Shown here: piece by piece, positions 1-12,450 of the stretch
Layout of the letters: every line of letters starts with the position of its first letter
Numbering within the stretch: the stretch's first letter is position 1
Position numbers and translations under genes: made by a program
Source of the DNA: Tilletiaria anomala UBC 951
Lineage: Eukaryota > Basidiomycota > Exobasidiomycetes > Georgefischeriales > Tilletiariaceae
DNA length: 64,000 nt
Reading direction: 5' to 3'
NCBI RefSeq assembly: GCF_000711695.1
Contig: NW_013546947.1
Span: 27,744-91,743 of the forward strand
The notes under the pieces: model-generated
Told to the model about the DNA's origin: nothing
The model's input: the letters and a program-made list of their open reading frames with translations, nothing else
Database searches by the model: none

Positions 1-1357
1 TTGCCTTGATCGAGAATGCCGTGGAAAGCCTTGTCGAGAATCATCTGGCTGAGCTTGGTCTCTACCTCCCGCACCGGTTGACGCACACGCTCGGCGACGT
101 AGCTGATCTCGACCCGCGAGTATGGTTCGACGATTCGTAGCAGGTTCTGCTCTAGCAGCGTGTCGTATAAAGCAGCGAGATGGTTGCGGATGATCGGATC
201 GTTCGAAAGCTCTGCACACGCACAGCACAGGATCGTCAGCCGGACGTGCAGACAACCAGGAGGTACCCGACTCGCTTGCTTGACTCACCCTCCTTGTAAT
301 CCTTCAATGCTTGCTCAAAGTTTTCCAAGCTCCTCTCCTCGTGCGCTTTTGCCACCTTACTCATCGCCTCCACGTCTCTCCCCGAGAATTTCTGCGCGGC
401 TTTACCCTGGATGATAGCGTTTACGTCGTCGGGCAGATTCAACATGATCTTACATAGAAGCATGTACTTCAGAGCTGCTGGCGCGCGCGGATCCTCTTGC
501 CCAGAAAATCCTTCCATCGTCTCGAAAAAGTACGAATATGCCGTCTTGTAGTCCTTGTCCTCTGCGTGTAAGACTCCGCTCTGCAAGTCAAGCTGTGCTT
601 GCAAGAGTGGTGGGCAGTAGATCGAATTGGCTGCTGTCCGCGCTGATGTCAACGCTGCTTTTGCTTTCGGGAAATTTGAGATGGCATGATTGACTCGGGA
701 CTCTAGCAAGTGCACCTCGGTCAAGATCATTTTGTCGTCGAGCTTCTTGAGCTCCTTAAGCAATTCGTTGATCAGTGGTAGCGCTTCCCGGAAATTGCGA
801 TTCTCGAAGTATCTGCAAACACAGCGGAGCCAGTCAAAACGCGATTCCATGAAAAGCAGCCTTCACAGGCCATCTCACAAGCCGATCAGCTTGGTCTCTA
901 AGCTCTGCTTTAAGAAGATCCGCTTTTCGCTCTTTGCCCATTCCACGTTCTCTTTGGTAACGACTATTTGAATCTGCTTGCCGTCAGGAATGTCCGAAAA
1001 CAAATCGATTAGCTGGCGGACTGCGCGGAAAAAGAAGGAAAGTTTGAGCTTAGAAAACATTCAATACAGTAGCTCATCACGAATGGACGCACTGAGCTTC
1101 GCTGTCTTCGCTTTGGCGATGGAAGTCATCAATGTCCGCGAAGATCGCACTGTGTCCGCCAGCGCCTGCGCATTCTTTTCATCCCGGTACAGCTCTCCTA
1201 GCCGAAGCAGTGCCGCCTCCTGTTCCCGCAGCAGCTCTTCATCTTGCTTTTCTGGCTTTTTGTCGAGGATTTGCTTCAGGATGGCCTCTGCTTGGGCCGT
1301 GTTGCCACCCTTGGCGGCCTCGTTGGCTGCTTCCACGGTTGGCTGTTGTTGCGACAT
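1..1357 (-). CDS. RPN6: 26S proteasome regulatory subunit RPN6 (PSMD11), partial
   Basis: Non-ATPase lid subunit that clamps the 26S proteasome lid to the base and the 20S core. Four exons are visible on the minus strand: 1357-1093, 1020-879, 812-289 and 211 to the left edge, so the C-terminus is missing. Phases are consistent through all three introns. The start ATG (1357) opens with MSQQQPT. The TPR-like solenoid includes [37 protein letters not shown] and TAYSYFFE, near-identical to metazoan and yeast Rpn6. The last exon enters the PCI domain ([32 protein letters not shown]). About 380 of an expected 420 or so residues are present. It is transcribed divergently from RPN7, another lid subunit, with 435 bp between start codons, which favours co-expression. 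Identification is secure. Confidence 0.96.
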
Positions 1358-1792
1358 GGTGGGACGTTGCTTCGACGACGTGGTTCGGGCAGGTCAGCAG
1401 CGCTTGGATGGTAGCTCTGACTTTCTTTTGCGCACGTTTTCCCGATCTATAGAAGCATAGATGAAGATGTATATGTACTCGGATCCCAAGTAAGTGGTAA
1501 TCGGTCTCGAGAAGGGAGAATTGGATCGTGGCCCATTCGAGGTGTGCCTGTGGGTTGCCGGGAAAGGAACGCGTCAGCGATCGCCTCACACGGGCGCAGT
1601 GCCGTCGCGTCGCAGTGTCGAATGATCAACACTACCTTCGAATGCATCCTTGATCGTCTTTCAGTACACCTTGACCTGCCTTGTGAGTTTTATATCCCTT
1701 GCCATTCAAGAAGCAGCCAGTTGCCGCTCGGTAGTTAAAGAGCATATTCAGCTCCTCTCGCTGCGCTCCTTCAGATCCGAAAGCTACCCAAA
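1358..1792. promoter_or_regulatory. Shared divergent promoter of RPN6 and RPN7
   Basis: 435 bp between the two start codons. It must hold both promoters. I see no GGTGGCAAA (Rpn4/PACE) element, no clear TATA box at a useful distance and no other gene. The RPN7 side is pyrimidine-rich just before the ATG. Confidence 0.6.
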
Positions 1793-3282
1793 ATGGACGA
1801 GGAGAACGTGTTTCCGATCCCGAACCTCAAGCTTCAGCAGCAGCTCTTCTTGCTGGTCGACGATAGCTCCGTGTCCGTAGACAGACAGAAAGCTCGGAAA
1901 AATGCAGGAGCAGAGCTGCTGAAGGGGATCGAGGAAGATGGTTCGTGGCGATAAGAGTGGCTTGGTCGCTCTTAAAACATACTTACGAGGGCTCGCATCA
2001 CTTACAGAGATGGCACCATATTATGCTGCGCTTCTCGCTGATCCGGTTATCTCAAAGCTACTTCCATCTCCAGTCGCATCAACTTCTCTCAATCATGCGT
2101 TATCCTCTTCTGACCTCCTCTCCAACCTACAAGCGAAAAATAGGGCAGAGCTGGAACGACTAGATGGGGTGCAGAAGCGTGCAGAGGAGAATGAGGGGGA
2201 CATGGAGATCAATGCTGTTCTCAAGGACAGAGCAAACTACTATGCTAAGATTGGGGACAAGGTCCGTAATCCATTTGGGAATGCTTATTTAGCTATCCTT
2301 GTCGCTGACTTTCCATGGAATTCCTTCAGGAAAATGCTGTCTCGGCGCATAAGCTTGCCATTGAAAAGGCCTCAGGCCTGGGTTCTAAAATCGACCTCAC
2401 ACTTGGCCTGATCCGCATCGGATTATTCTTTGGCGATACCTCTTTGGTCATCTCTTCAATTGCGTCAGCAAAGAAGTTTGTGGAAGAGGGCGGAGATTGG
2501 GACCGGAGAAATCGCTTAAAAGTCTACGAGGGCCTGCACCTCCTCTCTATCCGCGATTTTCATAAGGGTGGCGAACTCTTCCTCGAGGCACTCTCCACCT
2601 TTACTGCGACAGAGCTCCTTGAATACAACGATTTTATCGCCTTGACCGTCATTGCCAACACGTTCGCCCTTAAGCGAGTAGATCTCAAGAAGAAGATCAT
2701 CGAGTCGCCCGAGGTGCTGCAGGTAATTGATGAACTTCCGCATCTGAGACAGTACATCAATTCGCTGTACAGTTGCCAGTACGGGGCATTCTTCAAGGCT
2801 CTGGCAGAGGTGGAGCAGGCATATATCTTGCCATCCAGGACCCTCAACCCGCATGCTAGGTTCTACGTCAAGGAGATGAGGATCATTGCCTACGCGCAGC
2901 TGCTCGAGAGCTACAGGAGTGTCACACTCGGTAGCATGGCGGATGCGTTTGGAGTCAGCGTCAATTTCATTGATTCGTGAGTACCTTTCATTGCTTGCAC
3001 TCGTCGGTGCGCATGCGCTAACACGTTTGCGCCTCATGATCCAGTGAGTTATCTCGCTTCATCTCAAGCGGGCGGCTCCCTGCTGTCATTGACAAGGTGC
3101 ATGGGATCATCGAGACGCGGCGACCGGACTCGAAGAATGCACAATACAGCAAAATCATCAAAGATGGAGATGTGTTGCTGAGTAAGCTTAGACCGCGCCC
3201 AGCTCTTACACAACGCTTTGTCGCTGACCATCCTCTCACACCCTCAGACTCGTTGCAAAAACTCTCTCGCACGGCATTGTAA
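1793..3282 (+). CDS. RPN7: 26S proteasome regulatory subunit RPN7 (PSMD6)
   Basis: Lid subunit of the 26S proteasome. Five exons: 1793-1940, 2008-2261, 2330-2976, 3045-3181, 3248-3282; the coding sum is 1221 nt, giving 406 residues. Family-specific stretches include EMAPYYAAL near residue 50, [51 protein letters not shown] and, in the PCI domain, [18 protein letters not shown]. The C-terminus (LQKLSRTAL) matches the usual VQKLSR-type end. The first exon carries a variable N-terminus ([19 protein letters not shown]). Length is close to the human protein. The stop lies 65 bp from the stop of the convergent dynein gene. No missing residues or frameshifts were seen. Confidence 0.96.
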
Positions 3283-3347
3283 CATAGTCGAGAAAGCAAG
3301 ACGGGGTTTGCATATGATCCAAAAACGTGTCCTACTGTACAATTCGG

Positions 3348-5782
3348 TCATCGCATGGGCCCACTACTAGTCGGAGAAGTGCCGGCCGTCTTGCCCGCAT
3401 TCGGGGTCAACAATTTGGCGACCGTGTCCTGCATCTTGGACCACGCGTCGTCGGCTGGCGCGGCAAGCTCGCCGATGTCGTAGACGTACAAGCGCCCATC
3501 AGCGCCGCCGACAGCTGCATGCCGGCCATCTTTGCGATCCCACGCGAGCTTATTGAGGGCGCGGCCATTGCCTGCTTGCTGGCGTACGATCGGACGCTGC
3601 AGCGAGGAATGAAAATCAGTGAAACGTTATTTGATCACCGCTTTATGACCATTGGGGGAACGCACCTCTGTGTCACTGTTCAGATCATAAATATCAAAGT
3701 AGCCTGCGCCGTCGACCTGACCAAAGACGGCAGGATGGGACGGGTGCCACTTGATGTCATAGAGGTAATCGGTCGACTCTTCAAAGTTGACGAGCGGCGT
3801 AGTGACTTGCAGTCCGCTGGCAGCTGCGGCACCGCCAACGCCCGTGCCTCCCGCCGACCTTGAGACGGAGCGCGTATTGGTATTTGCGCGCCACAGCCGA
3901 CTGGTCCAGTCCATGCTCGAGGAGAGGAAGAGGTCTGAGAAATCGATCGGCCCCGCAAGGGGATGAAAGTGCAAGCCTGTGATCGGCGCGGCGTGGCCGG
4001 CATAAACTTCGGAGAGGTTGAGCCCCGCACGGCTGCCTGCGCGGTCAAATCGCCCTGCGCTGTAAATGTTCCCTTCTTCTGTGCCGATCCAGAAAGTGTT
4101 CGTTTCCTGGCCTGGGAACGAGAGTGTTGTGACGCTGACTTCGGGTGTGCGCTGATGGTTCGGGTTCTGCAGCTCGATGAGCTCTTGCGGCTGCGCCAAC
4201 ATGTCCAGCATCCACGTACAGACTGTACCATCGGTGGACGCTGATACAAGGTTGTGTGCGTTCTGTGTGCCGACAAGCTGCATGCTGTATACGGGGTGCG
4301 TGTGGCCAGAGGCAGACAGCGGCGTCTTGAGGACCGGCAGCGCTCGCGCTCGTGTGTCCCACATGAGAATCTGCCCGCTATATGTGCCGCCGATAACGAG
4401 ATTCGGGTGGAAAGGGGAGAGGGAAACGGATAGCACATCCGTCTGAGGCCAATAGGAAGGGGCAAGTCAGCGTATACTGCGAGACCATTCCATCTGTTCT
4501 GTTCTCGGCTCACCTGCGCATGGAATACGAATTCCGGGCGGTCCTTCAAGTGCATGTTCCATACTGCCACAAGCCCATCAGGCTCATCTATGGCGAGTGG
4601 GTTCTTGTTGTAGCTGCTCACGCACAGCTCGGGGTGTCGCGTGCTCCAGTCAATCGCGGTAATGCTCCTGTTCTTCAGGAGCTTTTCATCCCAAAATGTT
4701 CGCACGCAGTGCACCTGCCCTCGCTCGCTGTCCGATTCGCCAGGGGCAAGGCCGACCTTGGTGTAGTCCTTGAGATAGTCGTATGAGTCTGTCAGTGCAC
4801 GCTCGGCGATCAAAGTCGATGCTTCTAGAAACTTTTGGAATTCAGAAGACTGATAGATGGCAGCCAGTTCTTCCTGAGTGTATGCTATGAAGGTTAAGGG
4901 ATCCTTTGTCAGTGATAATTATGAACTAGAAGGGAGTGCGAAAGGCGTACTCTTGATCTCCTCCTCGATTTCCCGTTCCAACGTCTCCTCTTCCTTCTGT
5001 AGCCGCCTGTCTTTCTCGTGGTCGTCCTCTTCGAGCTCCTGCTCCTTGATGATGTTCTGCCTGATGAGCTGCTCCTGCGCCGGAGTCAGCCCTTGCAGCT
5101 TTCCGTCGGGTCCTATCCGAATGTCGCTGCCAACGCCGCCTGCAGCATCCAAGTTGTCATCTGCAAAGGCGTTGATCGAAGTTGTCTGTACTTCTTTCGT
5201 ATAGTATAATCGTTCTCGCGGTGGAAGCTCGAACAGTTCTGTCTCCACATGGACGAAGTCAGGTGGTGGCCGGAAGTACCTGCGGAGTCATAACACAGGT
5301 TAAAAATGAGTTGCATTGATGGCATTGAGTTCTGAGAGTACTCACTCGGACCTCTCCGCCTCTCCGTCTGCCCGATTAACGAATGTGGTCCCATACACAC
5401 TAGGTCCAACCCCTTCACTCTCTCCGCCATATTCGCTGCTAGCGCTGATTGCCGCACTCTTTCGTGGACTCGAATGACCAAGGGCACCGCCAGCGGGGCT
5501 CCTGGCACCAGCAAGGGAAGACGCGCCTCCGATCGATGCACGTCCGGACGAGCTTCCGACGAGCGTGGCGACAAAGTCGTCGAGGTCCTTTCGCGAACTA
5601 GGCGTGCTGACGGCTGTTCCCCCTCCCACACCCAAACCAGCATCACCTGCTCTCGATTCGGGTCGTGATGCGAGCAATCGAGATGTGCGTTCCTCACGAG
5701 CGCGTTTGAGCTCTGCGAGCTTGGCCCGCTTTGCCTCGATCTCGGCCCTGCGCCGCGACTCGCCGCTGCCCAGGGACGACAT
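3348..5782 (-). CDS. Cytoplasmic dynein 1 intermediate chain
   Basis: WD40 subunit that links the dynein heavy chain to dynactin and light chains; in fungi it supports nuclear and endosome transport. Five exons: 5782-5346, 5279-4951, 4884-4514, 4442-3666, 3596-3348; 2163 nt, 720 residues. The N-terminus (MSSLGSGESRRRAEIEAKRA) is the charged coiled coil that binds p150-Glued, followed by an S/G-rich linker. A conserved block begins YTQEELAAIYQSSEFQKFLE. WD repeats run from about residue 330: ITAIDWSTRHPELCVSSY, LVAVWNMHLKDRPEF, VIGGTYSGQILMWDTR, HPVYSM, LVSASTDGTVCTW and FLSSSMDWTSRLW. The last exon (ALNKLAWDRKDGRHAAVGGA) completes the propeller. Order and length match fungal and animal intermediate chains. 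The first in-frame ATG of exon 1 is at 5782. Confidence 0.93.
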
Positions 5783-6523
5783 TATTAATGTCTGCACCTG
5801 CCTGACTCTCTAGTACTTCAAAGCGAATGGGACTTGTCTCGCCTTGACGAGGACGTCGGGTCTTCATCAGAAGTGTCGATCGGCAGTTTACATGTCTTTC
5901 TGTCGCTGCTCTCCACAGTCTCCGCTCGTGGGCGCATTCCCCCTGGACTCCGAGTCGCGCGACGCGCAGTGCGCGTTTACATACAGCTAGTATAGAGAGT
6001 GCACCGCAACACGACCTCTGAGGATAGGAACGTGACTTTCAAAGCCGAGTGAACCAAGCAATCAACTGTAGACATACTGCGAATCGCACAGGATCAAGCC
6101 TCTAAACTTTCACAGTTGTCTTCCAGCATCAATACCTTTGAGGGCCGTTTCGCCTCCAGCTTTGTCCGAGCAGAGCAGACCCAGGCGCTCGTCTGCTTGG
6201 ACGATTCCTTAACGCGTGTTGCTCTGCGACACTCCTGATCCAGTGGGCCGATTCAATGTCGTGTGTCTCAGTACTAAGGCTCTCATCGATCTCGACATCA
6301 GGGTGGATATCATTCAATGGCTGGAACTTCTAGAAAATCAGCGGTGAGAGCTTTCGGGGATGCGGCGTTCGGACAGTCCAAAGCTCAAGGGCTGTTGAAT
6401 TCTAGGTCGGTTGTGCTCATGAAAGAGACCACTTGTATGTATCTGCCTTTGTCTGTTCGGTATCCTTAAATCCATCTGCCTAGTGCAGGCTTCTGCGCAT
6501 ATTCTACATTTAGCCCATCTGAA
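5783..6523. other. Intergenic region upstream of the dynein intermediate chain
   Basis: 741 bp holding the dynein promoter and the 3' end region of the methyltransferase gene. Only short open frames with no protein-like composition were seen. No tRNA, repeat or mobile element was recognised. Confidence 0.5.
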
Positions 6524-7505
6524 TCACAGTGCATCGTTGTGATCCCTTCGTCGCAGCGCATAACACCAATGCTGGACCTTAGGCGCGAAAGCGCTTCCAC
6601 TCGCATCTTCGACTTCCAACGGTACCGTCCGATCTAGCACCCAGAGTCTGTTTATCGCCAGCTCATCTTCAGGAAACGCACTGTCTTGAAGAAATTCGCA
6701 CCGTATTGAGGAATAGCTCAATATCAGCCAGATGCCACCCGGCTTGACGACAGCGGCGAGGTGAACCGCAAGCAGGCGGACAGGATGAATGCGCTTCGCG
6801 TCCGGCGGCAAGGCGTAGGCGATCCTGGTATCTGTGGGGGGCAGTGTCATGTAGCTGCGCAGTGAGAGGGGCAAAAGCGGGCATAAGCTTTCTTGGTAAG
6901 CAAGTCCCGCTGCCGCAGCTGAAACCGAAGCGATCGGCAGTAGCACCACTTCTGCTGCCGTGGCGATGGCGTCTGCTGTGCTCTTGTCCAGTATGGCATC
7001 GAAAACGCGGTTTTGCAATGCGCCGTTCAGAGAAGACCATTGAAGCAAGTCCGCCAGCTTGTAGGTCATATGCTCTTGCGCGTTTGACTGCGAAGGGAAT
7101 GCTCGTTGCTCTATAACACTCGCGGCCTTGAGTGCTGAAGCCGAATAGTCGAGGTTCTGCAATCCATGCGAGCAGGACTCGTCAGATATTCATTCAATAA
7201 CTTTGTCTTAGCACCACAGGCACTGTGCGCACCAAAATCTGACCGAAATCAAGCCCATGCTGTTCGTACAACGACCGAACGGCGACATGAAGTGCGCTAT
7301 TCCCACAGCCAATATTCAGCACGCCGAACGACTTCGCTGCAGAGCTGCTCACTTGCAAATGCTCGGTGAGGGCAGGCAGAAGTGTCGAGCTTCCGTCCCC
7401 AAGCCATTCAAACTCATTGCGCAGAGATTCCTTTTCGTTGAGCTCAGAAGCAAAGCGGTTCTCCCAGTATGCGATGGAGCCGTAATCCGGAGGGCTTCCA
7501 GGCAT
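6524..7505 (-). CDS. Class I SAM-dependent methyltransferase (METTL/EFM-like)
   Basis: Predicted S-adenosylmethionine-dependent methyltransferase of 301 residues in two exons, 7505-7233 and 7156-6524, joined in phase 0 across a 76-bp intron. The N-terminal PPDYGSIAYWENRF and FEWLGD resemble the opening of METTL13/EEF1A-lysine-methyltransferase-type enzymes. Motif I is VLNIGCGNSALH (about residues 61-72). The acidic end of motif II is ILNLDYSA, created exactly by the splice. Motif IV-like FDAILDKSTADA and post-motif VVKPGGIWLILSYSS follow. Eukaryotic relatives methylate lysine on translation elongation factors, but the substrate here cannot be read from sequence. It lies between dynein and APP1 genes on the same strand with no functional link apparent. 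Confidence 0.82.
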
Positions 7506-7881
7506 GATGTTGCGCTATCGTAACCAGAGCATCTCAACCCAGTACAATCGCTTTCCTACTGCATGTAGAACGGTGAGGTGTGCAAATTGCTTCGCACTGC
7601 AACCTCTTGGCCTGACCATGATGCGAGTCAGTACGAATTCGAAGTATATACGCATCCATTGCATGCTGCACATGAGAAACGGTTCTCGGATTTCATTATG
7701 CTGTTTTTCATAATGATGAGCCTTTTGGTTGTGCCTATCGGTGCAACTAGGCTATATGGGCCAACCATCTCAATTTCCACTTTCAAAACCGTTGCGATCA
7801 GCTAGCTACTCGGCTGAGATTGTTGGCCAGGTACATAAGATACAGTGCAATTCGCTGCTTTCCGTAAGCTACATCCACTCT
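7506..7881. other. Intergenic region between APP1-like and methyltransferase genes
   Basis: 376 bp, AT-richer than the flanking exons. It holds the methyltransferase promoter and the 3' end of the phosphatase gene. Nothing else recognised. Confidence 0.5.
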
Positions 7882-10800
7882 TTACGAGCAGTCAGCACGG
7901 CGGGTGCCCTGCTGTAATTCCCAGATAAGTTTGAGTGCATCCTCCTCGCATTCGCAGCCCGTGCGATAGAACTTAAGGAGCGTACTCCTCGGGATGATCT
8001 CCTTCGCCTTGTGAACACGAGCGCGAAATATCTCGCGCCGGCGAAACTCCGCTTCCGTCAGGTAAACTGGCTGCCGACTGTCGCCAGTAGAGGAAGGGGG
8101 TGCCGCTCTCGAATTTAGCGCAGAAGAGTGCGTTAGTGAAGAGGGGGAGGAGCGGTTCATGGAGTCGAAGGTTATGCGTCGCAGAATGGGCGGACGCATC
8201 GAATTGGACGCTGTGTCAGGGAAAGACGTGTCAAAGAACCCTGGCGCTGCGCCTGGTATAGGTGGAATGTCGGCAGGTGCAGGAGGCTGAATAGTGGGCG
8301 CATCCTCCATGACTTCCTCGTTCGTCATCAAAGAAGGCGACGCCGTCGGCTTGGCACGTGGTCGCGGGCTCGACACGTCCCGGATGAAGATAGCGCGGAT
8401 CTGATGAGGCCGCTCGGCAGCAAGTGCAGAGTATAGCTCCAGGTCCAGCTCGCCGGAATCCCCAACGAGGATGAAGCTGGTGCCAGGGAAGTCGTTCAAG
8501 ATGGCCTCCACGGCACCACGCTTCCTTTCTCCAGCAGGTTCAAGCCATGAAGCGAGTAGATTACGCGTGCCGGTCGGGTAGAGTTTCATGTGCAAATGGC
8601 TGAGCGGCATGCCGGCTACCTCCAAAAAGCCCTGGACGAGCCCGTAGAGCTCCAATGGCGCGTTGCTGACATAGTGGACGGGGGCGCCGGCAGCCGTCAT
8701 CGCTTGGTACCAGCGTGCGACGCCATCTACTGTGACCTCGTTGAAGGGCTTAACAAAGACGTTCTGGAAGACCGACTTGATGCCGCCAACAATGTCTGTG
8801 TGCTTGACCGTGTCATCGATGTCCGATATGACGCGGACCTTCCGGCGTCCATCGTCGGTGACGTCAAGCTCCATCCATAGCGTCGATTCCGCATCGACGT
8901 GATTTTTGAAATGATCAGGCGGCCGAGAGCGATTTTCACCGGCTTCCTTTGAGACTTGCGGGTAACCGTAGCTCGTGGCGCCAAGTGGCACCTCAGACTG
9001 AGCGCTGCCTTCGCCTCTCATAACCGGCTCACTCGCCTTTTGAGACGGGTTCTTGTGCTTCAACAGCACAGCGCGCATGCGCAAACCGACGATCTCGACG
9101 GGGTGCACGCCACGCGTAGCCTCATGGTGTTCGCAGTATGACTCGAGCATGCACCACGGGATGATGAGCTTGTGCTCGAAGCACCCGCTGCTGTTGGTCC
9201 ACAGCGTCGTCGTTGCGAGCAGCATACCGCGCGGCTCTTCGATGCCATGCTCCGCCCACTCGCTCTGCACCTTGTTTGAGAAGGTCGGCTCGATTTCGAT
9301 TCTAACCTCTCGATGTTCGACCCTGTACATCCAGAATGCATGCAGCCGGCTTTCGAGGTTGCGCTGCAGTTGCTGCAACTCGGGCAGCGAGCGGCCCAGC
9401 CAAGCAGTGGCGCCGCGCCTGCTCCATGCGGACGCCTCGTCAATGTGTGCGCCCGCGCCGATCGGAGAGCTCGTGCGAGAATCTGACTGCAAGCGGGTCG
9501 ACACTGTCTTGAGAGTATGCAGCTTTGCCATCGCCCGCTCGCGGCGGCTGAAAGGTTGCAGACTAGAGGTTGAAGCGAGCAGATCCGAAGGCCTAGCAGC
9601 GCCACTTCCCCCGCCATCGGCGGGTGTGGGTGCCATTCTCGGTGCCGAGGCAGATCCAGTCGCGACACTCACTTGCCGTTCTGCACGAGAAGCAAGCGCT
9701 GCGCTCCAGAGCGTGCGTTGTACTTCGGGACCAGCAGACTCGGAGCTGTCAGCCTCGTTCTTGTTCTTGGCGCCTGCCCCATGCTCACGCGCAACATCCG
9801 CATCATTTGGCCGGTCGTTCGGGAGGATGCGCGCGCGATCGATGAAGCGCGCCAGTGCCTCCTCATTGACATTCCTCATCAACCTGTGCGTCAGCTTGTC
9901 GCGCATGCGCAGTCGCCGCTCGTCTCGAGCCTCCGTAGCGCAATCGCCGTCGTCGCCGTTGCCGGCTTTGACTGTCGCATTGAATTCCAGCGCGCCGCCG
10001 CTCGCGCCGGCATCCTCGCCCTCTCTACCCGCGAAAGCACCCGTTATAGGCACGCATTTCGCCTCCGCCCCCGCCTCCGCCTCAGTGGCAGATGCAGACG
10101 CAGACGGAGGACACCCGTCGAGCATCGACTTCGGCTCGGCACTATGCGGCTTGCCGGTCGGGGCGAGCGCCGCAAGAAGCGGGTCATCCGCGGGTGCTGC
10201 GGCGTGCAGTAGGCCGGCCGTGCTGGCCGGAGAGCTCATCGACATAGTTGAAGCGGCTGCCGAGGGCTGCCGGGCGATCTTTGGCAGGCCTGCGAGCTAT
10301 GGCGTGCACGTTCGACACAGGGGAGACCAGCGCCTTTGGGTTAGCCAAAATGCGCCTGAATGAGCGCAACGCAGCACGCACCTGTCTAGCCATCTGGTTG
10401 AAAACCCTCTCCCACGTTCCAGCGGCCTCCGGCGTCCTGAGGACCATGCCGTGCGCATAGACGTCAAGCTCCACCGCTCCATCGTCGAGGTCCTCTGGCG
10501 CGTCGACGGCGGCCCAGCCCTGCGAGTGCCGGTCGCGCGCGACGCGCCGCGCGACATAGCCCGGCAGAAGCACGGGCACGACCGAGCCGGGCTGGTGCGC
10601 TGGCATTCCGGCCGCGACGGGCATGTAGGACGGTTCGGGCCGCTGTTGCTGGAGGTGCAGTTGGTCCGCCGAGGATGCGCAAGATGAGGAGGAAGAGCTG
10701 ACCGTTGCGGACGATAGCAGACTCGATGTGCTGAACGTCGCAGTAGTGCCTACGCGAAGACTGGCGGCCTTGGAGGCGAGCGGAGAAGGCAGCGAAGGGG

Positions 10801-12054
10801 GGACGCCGATATTGTGGATGGCTGCAGAAGAGCGGTCAGGTATTCGGACGGAGCAGGGGGCAGGGTGGTGAAGCGGCTGCCGCTGCTGTTTGATGGCGAC
10901 AAGTGTCCCTGTTGCGATATTCTCGCCTCCAATTCTCCAGCTGCAAACACAGGAGCGAGCGGCGCGCTGCCCGGCGCCTGATCCTGGGGATCGACAGGGA
11001 GCGCAGAAGGCGGCAGCATCCACGCGCCGTGAGTAGGCCCAGGACGCGGCGTTGACGTTCTGGACTGCATGCCCCGGGCAGTGGCAGCGCCAGCGACGCC
11101 GCGGAGCCGCTGGCCGACTTTCCGACCGAGAGCGTCTATCGGGCCGAACAGCGACGACGACGACGGCGATGTCGATGATGACGACACGGCGCATGGGCTG
11201 ACAGTAGGGCCCTGCGAGGCGGAGCGTGTGTAGGGCGGCTTCGCGTTCAAGCTCGGAGATGTGGGTACCACCGCATAGAGTCGCGCCGAGGGGTGCGCCC
11301 TGCAGCTGTCGCTGGCTGTGCTGGCCATGCTGCTGCCAAGCCTGGCGCTACCAGAGTACGACGTCGCGTGATCTTTCGGTTGATCGGTGGTGAGCGATGA
11401 CGTAGGCAGCGAGCCGCGGGGGAAGGAGGAGGATGACGGCGGCATGGATCCTTTTGTAGGGCCTCGTCGCTGTGTGTTGACAACGTTCAACGTCCGTGAA
11501 GAGCCAGTCACTCTCGCTCTGTCGCTTTCGCCGCACCGCTCTCCGCTTGCGTCGGAAAGTACATGGCGTGCATTGGAACCAACGGGAGGGTCAGGAGCAG
11601 GTGGTGCTGTTGCCACTGGTGCTTCTGGTCCTGGTGCTGCTGCAGCAGCACTCGAATTGTGCCAACTCCCCTTGCCCTTGGCGGTCGTGGCCAGCTGGTA
11701 GGTGGTGCGCGAGAGAACGTTGTCGTCCACCAGCGATGGCAGCGATTCGGGGGCGGGCCAGTGCAACGGATTGCTTGCACGCACGGTCGGCGTTAACGTG
11801 GGCGTGGGCTTGTGGCTTTGTGACGCAGGCGAGCTTATGCGAGCGGCCGTCTCTCTCGATGGCCAATGGCAAGACGGGGGTGCGGCTACGGGTGTAAGTC
11901 GCGGATATGATGGGCCCACGGCATCCTCTTCGCTCTGCTGACGACGTGGGACCAGGTGATCCATCCTACTACGGCCGGTGATGGGACGCTGTTGTTGCGA
12001 AGGACGTGGGAGCGGGGCGCATGCGAGCCTAGTCACCCTGCAGCGAGCGAGCAT
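7882..12054 (-). CDS. APP1: APP1-type phosphatidate phosphatase (DUF2183)
   Basis: Mg2+-dependent phosphatidate phosphatase of the actin-patch App1 type, converting phosphatidate to diacylglycerol. The catalytic domain is clear in the last exon (10266-7882): VRVISDIDDTVKHTDIVGG carries the DxDxT nucleophile motif, followed by PVHYVSNAPLELYG, HLHMKLYPTGTRNLL and FILVGDSGELDLELYS. The family's N-terminal beta domain lies upstream in a middle exon (LLPGYVARR, VYAHGMVLRTPEA, ERVFNQMARQ). A long S/P-rich first exon begins at ATG 12054 or 11964. The intron between middle and last exon is best placed at 10267-10318 (52 bp, phase 0). The junction of first and middle exons (about 10750-10960) could not be fixed: a good branch site and acceptor near 10823 has no in-phase donor. 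A divergent 815-bp region separates it from the MTHFR gene. Confidence 0.85.
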
Positions 12055-12279
12055 CGGGCCATTCGCTCCGAGGCAGCCATTAGGGTCCGGCTGGCAGTTG
12101 GGACGCTACAGTTGCGCTGGCGAGAAAATTATGTACGTCGGAGACACTAGTGATGATGGCTCATTTAGGTATCGCTGTCTACAGTCTACCTGCCTACCGT
12201 GTCACCGTGCACATCCTCCATCTGTCGGTCTGTCGCATGTTCTCGTGGGGGCCTCACTTCAAAACCTCGATCGATGACC

Positions 12280-12286
12280 TCACGTG
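12280..12286. promoter_or_regulatory. TCACGTG E-box upstream of MTHFR
   Basis: TCACGTG is the Cbf1/Met4-Met28 site of methionine-pathway genes in yeasts. It lies about 590 bp upstream of the MTHFR start, a methionine-cycle enzyme. The motif is seen; its use here is inferred. Confidence 0.4.
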
Positions 12287-12444
12287 GCCGGGGGTGAGGT
12301 GATCCCTGTTTTTCCGGGGATATTTGCGCAGGACCCAGAGTTCCAGGCTGCCCAATCACCAGAGCACTGTCTCTCGGCCGAGAGAATCCTTGCACCGAAC
12401 GAACCGGAAATGTGGCGTGTGGCCTTGCGGTGTGGCGGATGGCG

Positions 12445-12450
12445 CACGTG
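12445..12450. promoter_or_regulatory. Second CACGTG E-box upstream of MTHFR
   Basis: CACGTG in the context GCGCACGTGTGG, 420 bp upstream of the MTHFR ATG. Together with the site at 12280 it could bind a Cbf1-type bHLH factor. A CACGTG is expected about every 4 kb by chance, so the pair is only suggestive. Confidence 0.35.

Noticed and set aside
348-356. Exact match to the yeast PACE element (TTTGCCACC, the complement of GGTGGCAAA)
   Set aside because: It lies inside RPN6 exon 3 and encodes conserved residues (SKVAKAHE), not in the promoter. A near match at 1302-1309 is also coding. Rpn4 control is not established in basidiomycetes.
9053-10363. 436-codon plus-strand frame opposite the APP1-type gene
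   Set aside because: It is an antisense shadow of a GC-rich exon with S/A/R-rich translation; the minus strand carries the conserved catalytic motifs.
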